A DNA stretch of 64,000 nucleotides from Zygnema cylindricum (lineage: Eukaryota > Streptophyta > Zygnematophyceae > Zygnematales > Zygnemataceae), in NCBI GenBank assembly GCA_037447655.1, contig JBBHKE010003218.1, positions 1-64,000 on the forward strand, given 5' to 3'. This document shows positions 1 through 11,557 of this stretch, piece by piece. Numbering within the stretch: position 1 is the first letter of the stretch; the number at the start of each line of letters is the position of its first letter. The notes beneath the pieces are model-generated. The model saw only the letters and a list, made by a program, of their open reading frames with translations, was not told the origin of the DNA and made no database searches. The translations under genes were made by a program, and so were the position numbers.

Positions 1-445
1 CTAGAAAACCGAAATGCACAAGAAAATGGACAGCTGGCATGCCTTCTGTAAAGAAGTCTGTTTTTCGTTTTCTTCAAAGAAGACAGAAAAAGCATCATGA
101 AATTTCAAAAGGCTATTTGTTTGTTTGCCCTATCGAGTCTCAGAAAATGACAAACGCAAAAGTGTGCATATCATTAATTAATTGGACTAGCAAACTGGGA
201 TTGGAAATAATAGACCAATTACAGCACAATAATATTGTAAGCTTAAAAGGAAAATTCGATAATTGTAGGGAACCCAATACTGACCAAATAATAGAAATAT
301 AAAAGACTACAGAAATATAGCTAAGCCTGAGATCATTACCCTGACCAAAAAATATCGATTGCAGACCAAATGTCCAGATATTCGGAAAAGAAACTCTCCT
401 GGAGCAAAATTTCCACTGTTTCTTTAACTAATGCCAATGGCCCAC
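1..445. other. Intronic sequence at left edge, no exon recognised
   Basis: This lies downstream (on the minus strand) of the last recognisable exon of the DmX-like gene. The gene's C-terminal exons must lie beyond the window edge, because plant members of the family are much longer than the part visible here. I translated both strands. Short open frames exist but none resembles the expected continuation. A possible minus-strand splice acceptor near position 40 leads into a frame that stops at the window edge, so I did not use it. Confidence 0.5.
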
Positions 446-3400
446 CTGCAGTGAAGCCCTTTCCAAGGCATAAGCTGATCGAAGATTGGCCCTCGCAACA
501 ATTTCGGCAGCTTCTGTAACATGTGGTCCTGCCGATAAGGCCGGTTTAGATGCCAAAAGAGCACAAAAATCTCCAACATCAGGATCGAGAAGCATTCCAA
601 CAGAGGTAGGACCCATGGAGGGATTTGCTGTAGACGAGGCTGTGGAACTGTTGGTTCCATTTCTCTTAATTTCTATTTTGCCCGCAACCAGACACAATCG
701 AAAGAGGGGGAGCATGGGGAGGAATCAAAGATGGTAAATGCACATAAAATTTTCTCATCAATGTCAAAACTCATTTTAGCAAAAATATCCTTCCATAAGA
801 CCGACCCTAAAGAGTTTCAACAATTGTTGCGAGAACGAAGAATTTCCAGACACATAACTATACACTTATAGTTGCCCGCTCACCTGCAAACTTGCTGCCT
901 GCCAGGTGTCACGCCTCTGTTGGGCTGCTGGCAAAAGAGTTCGCGTGATAAGATTCTGAACATTTGGGCCACATACAGAAGAATCTGGACCGTCCATTAA
1001 GCGACAGATCACCAATCCTAACTGCGGATCCTGTATGTTTTTTACGCAGACTGAGGCCGCGGACAAAACATCACCTCCCAGGATAAAGAAAGCGCCTGCG
1101 AGCTCAAAACGATGCTGACTCAGCAACGAGAAGGCATTCTTCAAAGCAGCAGCTCGATGCTTTTCTTCCTGTATATCAAGAAACAAAGCATCCCCTCCTT
1201 CAAGGACATCAGGACAGAATCTTGCAGTGACAGTTACATGTACACCGTATTTAAGGTCTTGTGTAAACCAGACTCAGGCCACTTACAGAATTGGTGTTAC
1301 ATTCTAAGAAGTCACGGAACAAACCTGAATTGTAAATGTGTCCAGTCAAGAAAGTGCAGAAAAATACAGAAAGCACAATAGAGAAGAAGGAGAAGTGACC
1401 ACAGAGGCCATAGAACGAAGGCTAGGTAATCTATGCTTTCTGTCCCTTTGCATACTCTCCTTCATCCCATCCCTTGCTGCTTCCCTCCAACTACAAAAAA
1501 TAACCCTTTCTCACCTTGAAATCTCGACTGAGAAACTCGACCATCTTCTTATCCTTCTCATCCCTGCTAAGCTTTAGCAAGCCCATCAGCACCGGCCTCC
1601 TGTCCAACGCCATGTACAGAAGAGCGCAGTCTTTTCCATCTCTCCTTTCCATAAACTGTTGCCTCGCAAGCTTCTCCATCTGTAGGCCCCCGGACCTCCG
1701 AAGTCATTACCCATCTGAGAACCCACGGAACGGAACAGAACCAGTCAGGGGAGACCACATACCACATTTTCAGGCCGATTCTGAAACCTCCAACAGAACG
1801 AAACGACGTATGACAGAGAAACGGCAACTCCATAAGCAGACTGAAAAAAAAAATAAAAAAAATGAAGAGTTTTCACATTGGAAGTACGACCTTGCTTTTC
1901 CATTAACTATTGCTGTTCCAATCATATTACTTACTCTTTGCCTTAGCTCTGATACGTTAGTCAGCCAGTAACCGATTCCCAGGGCTCTATAAGACTGCCA
2001 CGTGGCATTTTCTGACACACATGCTGCCAGTAAGGCTTCTCTAGCCTCTGAATGGAGCACAAAGGCGATATCTTTGGACCCCATTAACACATTCTTAACT
2101 TCCGCCTTCTGCCCAGTTTCTCGAGAAGCAGCTAGTGTGGCCGTACTAAGGGCCAACCGGAACCTGCAACATGGCGAAGGACAGTAAAAAAAATCCAAAT
2201 CAACACTAATTTGTCGGGTGTTAACCGACACGAAGAATCGTCAGTTGAGAGGGACAAGACACAATCTACTTCCTGTCTGTTTGCACATGTAGAACCTCCT
2301 CTCGACCATCTGGCTTCTCCCATACGACAACCGTGCCTCGGTGTCCAAAACACATCCATAAACACAGACAATAATCAAAGAAAGATACAAAAAAAAAGAC
2401 TTTGTGCACCTTTCTGCTGGAGTGTCCAATGAGAGCACCGCCTGGCTGCTGCAATCTGCACCGTCCATCTCTGCCATTGCATCGAGTACAGCCAGAAGCT
2501 CGACAACTTCAATTTTAGACAAACCGGGAATGAATGATCTTCCCTTCAAAACTTCTACAACTTCCTTTGCCTCTTCAATTGAGAATAATGAAGCCCCGCC
2601 CTTTCCAATGCCGCTCCCAAACTCCTTTTTTCCTCGCAATTCACCCAGCTTTCCATCTTCTCCGTCCTCCATCTCACCAGTGTTCGAGGTCATCAAGCTA
2701 AAGGGATTTGCTTGGCGTGCTTGTTTTAAGTTATCTTTAGAAGCCATTCGACCCAAATCGGAATCAGTATTTGAAATTGCTTTCAGACGACCTCCTCCAG
2801 AAGGATTTTCTTGGAGGATATCAGCAAGATGCATTACTGGAACATTTGACTTTACAAGAATCATTTTGTCATTCCCAGATTCATCTGTGTCAGTTGGAAG
2901 AAGAGAGTGTGCCAGGTGTCGAATAATCGCACGTGCCCGGGTTCTGTTCCCTGCAACAGCAGTCAGAAGAAGTCAAAACCAAAAAGAAAAAAGTACACCA
3001 AACAACTGAAAAAGAAGTCAACCTAACTGACAACTTAGCTTCCACATAGTTTATATTACTATCGAGCCTTGCATACTCGCCCAAAGACAAACGCACGAGT
3101 GAAGATGGCCTACACCTTTGGATAAATAGAGGAAAAGAGCTTTAGGATGGTAATCTGGCAGAGGTTCATCCATCTCCATCGCAACTTCAAGCACTGTTTT
3201 TCCTCCCGACTCCTCCAGAATTCGATCAGTTTTTGACGCATCGACCCACTCAGACTTCAATCGATTCAAAGATTCCTCGGATTTCGCTGAACTCATGTGA
3301 GTGAAGGTCGTACCCGATTTCCCCGAAACCATGGTTGCTAAAAAAGGAGAAGATGCCGATTTTGACACCGGGCGCATAAGCTCTCTCTTATTCGAGGTTA

Positions 3401-6400
3401 ACCCTCTCCGGTTTCGAAGCCATTGACTCAAAACCCACAACTGGCTACCAGCGCCAACCACTAGGGACCCATGTGGGCCCCATTTTACTGTCCGGACAGT
3501 CTGGAGAGATGACTCGAGTGAAGCGATTTCTGTCCAGCCTCCCGATTCTGCCGTATCTCTCCCCTCCTGTAGTCCAATTCTCCCTCTCTCCCTCTCTAAA
3601 CCTTCCCCCTGTCTAATTTCCTGCATTCGCCCTCCTGCAAGGTTCCATGCTTGGTAGGCTTCCTGCTCCAACCTTTGAGACTGGGGATTTCCTAATCCAT
3701 TATGACCAACTTCTTGTCTCCCTCCGTCCTTTTTGCTACTCCAAATGTCAAGCTTTTTTCGACCAAACATGTGAACTCCTTTGGAAGTAGCCACAGCCAA
3801 TAAGAGAAGGCCCTTTCCATAAGCAAGCCAATCAAGAGCAACAATTGGTGCCCTTGGAACAACAATTGCTCCCTCAAGCTCTAATCCCTTTCCTGACACG
3901 TGTCCTTTACTCCCTGGTTCCCCACCCATGCAAGTTTCCGCCTCCCAAATTTTAACAGCTTGCGAAGAACTTTGAGGGGAAAGAGCATTATCCAAACTAA
4001 CTGTCGCTATTCGACCACCTCCGGGAGATATTCCGATAAAATTCACAAACGACTCGTGAGCTCGTAAACAACCCACACACTCCCATACTCTTTCCATGGT
4101 CCCCGAAACTTTCCCTCCACTCCCTACTACCGCCCTACGGTACAATTTCCAAAATTTAACAGTTCCACTAGCTGAACCTGTCACGAAGGAATAGGCCGAG
4201 TTACAAATTCCTTCCGACTCTGCAGTACCCATTTCCTCCTCCCCCATCTCTCCTTCAGTGTCATTTTTTTTCCCAAAACTTAGAGAAAAATCGCCTCCAA
4301 GGGCGGCTGCACAAGTTATTCTGTCTGAATTATTGCTGACAGATCCCAGAAACTCAGAACTTGCCTGTATAAAACTCTTTCTTTCACCTGTTTTCAACAA
4401 TTCTGACTGAATTTCAGTCTTCCTGTCTCCGTTCAGTGGTCCCGTCCCAGGGGTGTCCTTTCCTCCTACTGTTCCTATACACCATTGATGTGAAATTGAA
4501 GAGTTTTCTGATCTTCCTTCTCCCATTCCTTCATATTCAATAGTTAATCTCCATGCCACTAAATCATATAATCCACTAGTAACACCTGCCACATATACCG
4601 TCGCAAAATTTACGTTCTCCGTTGTGTTATTTAACTGTACAGCAGATTGCAAAACATAAACGCCTTCCATTCCTCCACCGAAAGAGTTTCCTTCGGGCAA
4701 TCTCAAGAAACAAAGATGTGATATATGCAACTTATGGTGCCCTCCTTGTCCTCCTAAGTGAATGTCCTCCGACAATTTAGAACCTTCCTGGTCTTCCGAA
4801 ACAAGCAAAACTTCAACACCCAATTTGTGAACTCGAAGCAATAGCATTTTGCCACCTGGCAAAACCAAGGGCATCCAGGCCAGCGCCTGGAACTTAGTAG
4901 GCTTATTCCCCCAAAACCTGGGATTCTCTATTTCCCCCTTTTCAGCATTGGACGGAAGCACCAAAGATACCAATGAAGGAGACACATGTGTCAGCCTCCC
5001 TGCCTTCCCTGCCTCTCCAACTGAAACTGAAGTTCCATGCGGTTCTGGGAGTTCTCCCTCTCTTGTCTCCCCTTTCCTCGAAACTCGCCCACAGAGCTTC
5101 CAGATGCCTCCATGGCCAGGGCTTTCCACGGGGTTCAGCAACCTCGGAGAGCACAAAACCTCCCCCCTCCATAGAAGAATCTCTCCCTCTTGGTCGAGAC
5201 TCGCAACTATCTTTGCTCCTGGAGCCGGGTGGACAGCTGTCGCCACCAGATTGGCTCGATGACCATCCAGATGAAGAATCTCGCTACAAAGTCCCCATGG
5301 GTGTTTTTTAAAATGGCCTCCCGTTTGATTTCCATTGAATGCATGCCCTCCTCTTACTCCCCCATGACCGTTACTTCTTGCGCCACTCCCTCCCCCCAAA
5401 GCAGAGACGGGCGGCCACATCCTTGACCACCGAAATTTGCCACCTGGCAAGCTTTCCAAGAGCTCCACAGCTACTGGAGGGCCTCCCATCCCTCCCTCGG
5501 ACCTTTGCGCAATACAGTGGATCAAGTATGGATGCTCATGTTTCTCTCCCTCTTCCTCTCCCTCGCCTCCTCTGCCACGTGGCACGCCGTCTGTGTTTTG
5601 CAGAGCTGGCAGAAGTCCAACGGATTGTTGCCACATCATCACTCGAGGGCATCGAGGAGGCCATGAGTCATCCAAACAGTGGACGGCCCAGAGAGTAACT
5701 GTACCTTGCGGCCCTACTCCCAAAAGCCACTCACAAGGAGCGACATCACCTCCGTGAGTCCCGCCCTGATTAGAGGAGCCATTTGCTTTGTGGAACTCTC
5801 CTGAACTCCCATTATTATTTCCTATTTTCACCTCTTCCGACCATGCAATAGAAATATCGGTTCCCAAGCGACCTCCCAAGAAAGTATTGGCCTCAATTAC
5901 AGCTCCCACAAAGAACACAGGAAGACTTCTTTTCCCTCCATAAATGCTCCCACCGGTCTCCATCTTGCTTTTCCCACCATCAGATTCCATCCACAATCTC
6001 ACCACTCCATCCGAGCAAGAAGTGAGTAAAATCTGTCTATGGCTCGGTTGACTATTGTTTCCCGCCTCCTCTTTATTCTCCCCTCCTGGTCGCCACTGAA
6101 TACGCAAAACAGGTCCAGGATGAGGGAGCTCCACAACCTCCACCTCTCTCTCTCTCTTACTTCCACCATTGTCTTCCTCTTCTGTCAATGACTTACTGTC
6201 GGTGCTCCATCGAGATATCCAGATAGTAGCGTTTCCCTTGGACTGGCCTCTGTAAACATCCTTTCGCCTCGATGTCTCAGGAAGTTCTTTTTTTGACAGC
6301 CTTTCCTTCTCGGCTGTGGCAGCAAAGCCCTTCGAGGAAAAAGACGCAGCTGCTAAGTTCTGCGCCACTGCCGGACTGGACTGCCACAGCTGGCGGAACA

Positions 6401-8024
6401 TCTGGCTGCCACCTGGCAGATCCTCACGCTGCCACATCATCACCTCACAGCCTCCAGTGCAGAGGATGCCGTCACCAGATGCCGTCCAGGCGAGTGCTAC
6501 GATTGGCTGCATATGGCTGAGCACTTGTACAGTTCTCCAGGTGAGAGGGAAACCTGCAATGCAAGGGCAAATGACAAGATGGACAGAGACACATTGAAAC
6601 ATTTCATCTGAGAGGTGTGATTGTATAGTGGTGCAAATGCTTCTTTCCCAGATGCTGAGACAGAAGTAGGATGCATGTCCAGAAAATATGGAACGAAGAC
6701 TTGATTCAAAATGCAATCAGGAAAATGAAAACAACGGGACGCATGGCTTAGTGGTCGAACATGTCTTGTTGAGTAAGTCAAATTTAGTCTATAGAGAAGT
6801 TAATTTTGATAAACGTAATATATGAGGTTCGTTTGTCTTTTGATTCAAGCAATGATGATTTTACCAACAGTAATGATTATCTTGACACAATACATTGACG
6901 ACTCAATTGTTTTCTTAACTAACTGATACCAAACAGAAATTGGTTATAGCATGTCTTCGACCTTGTTGAGTCACAAAAGACTTTGATAATACTTCAACTT
7001 TAGAGAGACAATTTAATCAATTTGCTCAAAAAAATATGGGGAGATGGATATTTGACTATGCCAGTTAACCCACTGTTCACAAGAAAAAATGAATTCATGA
7101 CAATTGACATGTTATTTTGTAGACATAAACAAATTGAAAGAGTTTTCCAAGGAGCAATATGAACATTGAAATCAAAGAAGGCTATACCGACTAAAATGTT
7201 CCTTTTCTTATTCCATTTTCTGTACGTTCTGCAATTTGCATGTTCAAATAGACACAACCACGGGACAACCTTTTGTTTTGCCCATGTCGACTTTTTCCTT
7301 CATGGAAGCTCAATTTCATATTTGAAGAATACTAAAAAAGTGAACAATACTGTAAAAATTTCAATGTACAATGCAAAGAAATCCAAGTTTTAAAAAGTAA
7401 TAAAGCATCAAAGGTCACTGTCTCCCTCGCCTCCATACCAACCATTAATAAAATGAAAAATCAATTTATATTCTCTGTCAAAAATGACCAAATGTTGCAA
7501 TAACTTAAAAGTGATCTGAGCCAACAATCAAAACACTGATTCTCACCAGCTCCAAGACTGCCAGCTGTCAAGGTCTGAGGCTCAAAAATGTGTACAAATC
7601 TTCCACGAGCTGCTGCCAAAGAGCCTAGAAACTTCCCAAAAGCTTCCCATGCAACACACACAACATCACCCCTCTCACGTCTACCTCCCTCTTGTCCTTC
7701 CCCACCATTCCCCTCCTTCACCTCCTCAGCCTCGTCCTCGTTCTCCTCCTCCTCTAACTCCTTTTCCTCTTCCCCCCCTGAGGCTTCTGAGAAGTCCCCT
7801 GGCGCTACATTCAGAACCTGCTGGAAAAACTGCCAGCTGTCAGTTCCTCCCGGCTGAGCCATGGACGGTGCTGATTGGATGACGACAGCATCGCGTGCTC
7901 CCACAGCTAGCCAGCTGACACCTGCAAAAGTACGCAGCCAGGCGACAGCTGTCCTGCTGCGGTTGGGCGGAGGAGGCAGCACCTGCTCCACTGCCAGCTG
8001 GCAAGGGAGAGAGAGATCCTCCAT
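446..8024 (-). CDS. DmX-like / Rabconnectin-3 alpha / Rav1 homologue, 5' part (3' end off window)
   Basis: This is a WD-repeat scaffold of the RAVE/Rabconnectin-3 complex. By family knowledge, that complex promotes assembly of the cytosolic V1 sector onto the membrane Vo sector of the V-ATPase. Minus-strand exons with GT-AG joins are 8024-7547, 6553-3116, 2950-2410, 2163-1935, 1679-1515, 1168-884 and about 664-446, and the phases agree throughout (1785 codons so far). The start MEDLSLPC lies just upstream of WD-like sequence (VAWLRTFAGVSWLAVG). Exon 2 is a single 3.4 kb exon holding many degenerate WD units, for example IVALAWTASGDGILCTGG, VRLWME and ILLWRG. Residues about 1550-1700 carry the Rav1p_C signature: GIGYWLTNVSELRQR, KDCALLYMALDR, KNAFSLLSQHRFELAGAFF and LGLVICRL. 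Family members usually exceed 2400 residues, so roughly the last quarter is missing here by truncation at the window edge. The acceptor of the last visible exon (about 664) is the least certain boundary. Acidic and Gly/Ser-rich spacers (about residues 90-130 and inside exon 3) look like loops. Confidence 0.88.
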
Positions 8025-8049
8025 TTTTGGAGCATTTGCTGGCAATCGG

Positions 8050-8073
8050 GGGGAGAGAGAGAGAGAGAGAGAA
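8050..8073. repeat. (GA)n microsatellite in DmX-like 5' UTR/promoter
   Basis: This is a run of GA dinucleotides 26 bases upstream of the minus-strand start codon, so it reads as CT on the sense strand. CT-rich leaders are common just upstream of plant start codons. The starch synthase gene at the other end of the window has a similar tract. A regulatory role is inference only. Confidence 0.8.
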
Positions 8074-9440
8074 GAAAACGTATACGGAAACAATAAACTC
8101 CCTCAAAGGAATAACTCCTATCGCGATATCTGCATTTTTTCTTCCGCTCCTTCCCGCTCTCGCTCCTTCTCTTCCTGCCTCAATACCTCTAATATCTCTC
8201 CTCCTTCCTGTTCTCCTCACCCTCCCATTCCCTTCCGCTTTCTAAAGCCATCCAACGAAGTTCAGCTGAAGAGCGACGCCTGTCGCTAGCGGAAGCACCG
8301 GCGCTAAACGACAGAAAACTCGTTTCCAATTTCCTGCATGGATCAAAAGTGCGAAAATGCGCGCGAATAATGTATATGGTATCCATGTATTATTTAGCAT
8401 ACTATACCCGTGGGGAAACGTATAATACGTATGTAACACTGACTGACTGACTTAACTGATACAGTGTTCGCAAGTGTATTCGCACTTTTTATCTATGGTT
8501 TCCTACTTTCCTGACCTCCCGCCTCGGCAGTTCGCAACTTCACATACAGCGGAACTGCAAGCGGTAGACCGTGTATCGCTATTAGCGTCGATGTTCTTTC
8601 CGGCCTTTTGACTCACATTTCTCGTGCACACTTGTCGGATCATTCATCTGACGGTTGCATTGGAATCGTACCTTTTCTGATCGACGGTCTCCAAATGAAA
8701 ATTGGAGACGTGCACGAAGTGTACACGTGAACTGATACTAAGAGCTTGTTCGAAAATCTCAAATCTGTTTTGTGCACCGAAGGTGAGCAATCCATGCGGT
8801 ACCTGGCAGTACGCTGGAATGTTCGCACGGTATGTTGTTTTCGTGCAGTCTCAGTCCGAGATTGTTCGCACTTTTTAGACGATCGTTCGGAAAATAGACC
8901 ATCGGACGGTCAGGATCACTTCCCGAAAATAGGGAGGTGAATAAGAAATCGACATGGCACTCCGCCAAACGGGCTAAAGCCGAAAATGCTTCAGCTGATG
9001 TTTGCCGCAGAAACTGGAGAGTGCCATGGGCATCGGAATGATCGCAGGTCGATTTCGTGGATGACACGTGTCATCGCTTTATGTTTTTCCTGTCAATAAA
9101 CCTCTTGATCTGCTGCCCGGTGTAAATGTACGATTGCTGCAAAATGATTTCCAATCACTTATTTAATATGAAACAATTGCAAATCATATTTTTTTTATCG
9201 CTTTCTTCCTGTTTTCTATCATCCATCACTATGGCAGATCAAATCTTATGAACCATGTCTTTATCGACTAGGTCAACTGGTCCTCAGGCTGATTTTTTTT
9301 TTAAGCAACTGAAAAGAGAATTGCTAGCATTTAAAATTTTGTGTCTCCTGCCTTACCATTGTCACGAGTGTTTTGTCTCCTCGGGAATGTTGAAGCTGGA
9401 AATAGCTGCACAGGATGGCAGGGATAGGGAAAAAGCATGT

Positions 9441-9955
9441 TCGCATTTTTAATTTTTAATTTTTGTGTTTTTTTTTGTTTTTTTGTTTTTTATTTGTTTT
9501 TTTGTTTTTTGTGTTTTTAATTTATAAATGTGGAAAAACATATTTTCATAGACTCCATATATGTATTACTGCTATACATAATGCTGTATTTTACTGTTGC
9601 TTTTTATTATCAATATGATTTTGTTAACAATACAGTACTATGTATTACTGTTATAAGTTAATTTACTATTGTATTGTTTACAATATGTTATCACTATATT
9701 ATTGAATGTTATATCTTTTTTTTGTACGTTTTATTATTGAACGTTTCTATATTTTTTACGTTATGTTACAGTTTAATATTGTCAATCCTTACAATATTTT
9801 TTTTAAGCGTTTCTTTTATTGTTTTCATTAAATTTTCATCAATATTATTTTCCAATGTTATTGTTTATATTATTGTTTATATTGTTGTTTACATTAAATT
9901 GTTACTATTATGTTTAAATACCATTATCTATACGTTTTTATTATTGTTGTGGGTT
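9441..9955. repeat. T-rich then AT-rich low-complexity tract
   Basis: Poly-T with interspersed G (9441-9531) is followed by about 420 bp of TATT/ATTG-rich sequence. The open frame through the latter (about 98 codons, Phe/Ile/Leu/Tyr only) is a compositional artefact, not a membrane protein. Confidence 0.7.
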
Positions 9956-10148
9956 GACCAGCGTCGATGATCAAAGAATGCATATAGGATTTTCTTGGAC
10001 CATACAAGTTGCAATTTTTTCGTATTGTGTATGTAGAAGCCTCCGGATGGGCTTTAGAAGAAGGAAGACTAAATCGTCTACCGTTTTATTGAAGTTATTG
10101 AAGACATCTATAACTTTATCACTCAAAAATTTTCATAAGGAAATTTTC

Positions 10149-10288
10149 ATCTGAACATATTGCAACATGTTACGCTGTCGTAATATGTTAATTTTTTAGG
10201 AAAGCGTTACTAAGTATTTCTAACTTTCCCAGGGGGGCACTTAACTTGTAGCGTCTCGACAGCGTGACATGTTGCAATTTGTTCAGAT
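10149..10288. repeat. Foldback: 32-nt inverted arms around a 76-nt spacer
   Basis: The arm at 10149-10180 is complementary to the arm at 10257-10288 with only a few mismatches; both contain the GCAACATGT / ACATGTTGC pairing. The RNA or single strand would form a long hairpin. It has no TA-flanked CACCG or CACTG ends, so it is not one of the MITE families seen elsewhere in this window. Function is unknown. Confidence 0.7.
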
Positions 10289-10508
10289 AGAATTTCCCTT
10301 GATGTTGCAAAATTGTGAGCGCTGGTGTTTTTTTAAAGCAGTAGCAAAGGTGTAAGAGGATTACACTTTGAAGCTTTTTTCGTCCTCCATTTTCAGGGTT
10401 GCTTCTCAATGGTTTGGATAAGAGGGAACTGCCCTTATAAGTATGAAACATATTAGAATCATAAGCATGTAACTTGAGAATGACGGTTTTGTTGTGTTTT
10501 GGTAAGTA

Positions 10509-10719
10509 CACAGTGAATCCCTTTTGACTTTAAGAAATAATTAGTGTGAGGGTTGTTTTAATGTTAATAATTCTTAACTCCGGTTTAGATGGCGTGGACG
10601 ATTGTGAACTGCCAAAAGAATTAGCGTTAAGAAAAAATTGGTAATGTTTTTTTTATGTTCAGAGGGCAAGAAAATCGGGACAGTATTAGTGTCGTTAACG
10701 CTAATAGTGATTCAGGGTG
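10509..10719. mobile_element. MITE, family A (TA target duplication)
   Basis: The ends read TA|CACAGTGAATCC and GTGATTCAGGGTG|TA. This is a 211-bp copy with imperfect terminal inverted repeats of the family whose consensus end is CACCGTGAATCG. No coding capacity. It belongs to the same family as the copy at 30753-30965, where filled and empty sites prove the TA duplication. Confidence 0.75.
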
Positions 10720-10865
10720 TATTATCACTCCAGGGACTTATTTGCTCATGGTCTAAGATTGTCTGACGATTAACTTTATGCTTTATTCATAAATTTTCCT
10801 ATGTGCTTGAAAATAAGCTTATATAGACAGCCGCGTGCAGACACGGCCAGAGTTTTTTTTATCTA

Positions 10866-11072
10866 CAGTAAACAGCCTATCGTTGTTGGAGTTAGCGTTA
10901 GCATTTTATCAGAATTAACTACACAATCATGTTTTGACATGTGGCTCATTATGGGCCACTAACTAAATATTGCCATAAGCACTAATTTATGATTTTGGCC
11001 CAAAAGAATAGAAAGAACAGAAAAAACATTCACTCTAATTCGAGTGGTTAACTCTAATAGTGATGGGCAGTG
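10866..11072. mobile_element. MITE, family B (CACTG...CAGTG ends)
   Basis: The right end GTGATGGGCAGTG|TA matches family B closely. The left end CAGTAAACAGCCTATCG is degenerate. The interior shares the GTGGCTCATTATGGGCCACT motif with the copy at 19729-19928. The element is about 207 bp, non-coding and TA-flanked. Confidence 0.65.
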
Positions 11073-11557
11073 TAGCTAAGTGGATAGGAGGGTCTTTTTT
11101 AGTATTCTGAGCTGGGGTTAGCTTTGGTGTGGGCGTACTATCAGGTGGAAGTTTAGTATGCGCAAGACCTGGTGAAGGTCAAAAGTGTTGAAAAAAATCA
11201 TTTCTGTTCTGCATGGCTGAAGCTGTTTGTGGATTCAGAAGACAGACTCGATTTGGTTTTCTTTTTGGGACAGAAGCGTACTTCTCATACACATGCACCA
11301 CATACAGCTCACTATCTCTATTGTATATTGGTTGTTGTCCCGATGTTTGTTTTATTGTTCGTCACAATCTCCAGTCTGTACAGTATCACATTATCTTTTC
11401 AATAAGGGACCCAAGCCAACGTGCGTTGTGTTGCAAAGTGGTAGTGCCGGAGGTTTGAGACAAGGATTATATGATTGCTATATGACTTTCGAAACCATTT
11501 TTTGCGACTCTCTTCCTCATACCTTAAAGCTTAAATGGGAAAAGCTGTTTTGTGGGT

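Larger units (their letters stand above)
8025..11557. other. Divergent intergenic region between DmX-like and ankyrin/BTB genes
   Basis: This is the shared 5' region of two divergent genes. It holds a GA tract close to the DmX-like start, a degenerate MITE-related stretch (about 8555-8740, whose left end resembles the 23130 element), T-rich and AT-rich low-complexity sequence (9.4-9.95 kb), a foldback (10149-10288) and two MITEs (10509-10719, 10866-11072). Short open frames in it are low complexity or lack any recognisable domain. I see no RNA gene. Confidence 0.6.

Noticed and set aside
2404-3009. Plus-strand open frame of about 200 codons, and similar frames at 4849-5757
   Set aside because: These are antisense shadows of the DmX-like exons; they are Ser/Pro-rich reverse images with no domain.
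6735-6775. tRNA-like A box (GCATGGCTTAGTGGTCG) in DmX-like intron 1
   Set aside because: No B box or cloverleaf follows, so a tRNA gene or SINE is not supported.
9674-9970. 98-codon hydrophobic open frame resembling a membrane protein
   Set aside because: Composition is explained by the TATT/ATTG-rich low-complexity tract; it contains almost only Phe, Ile, Leu, Tyr and Val.
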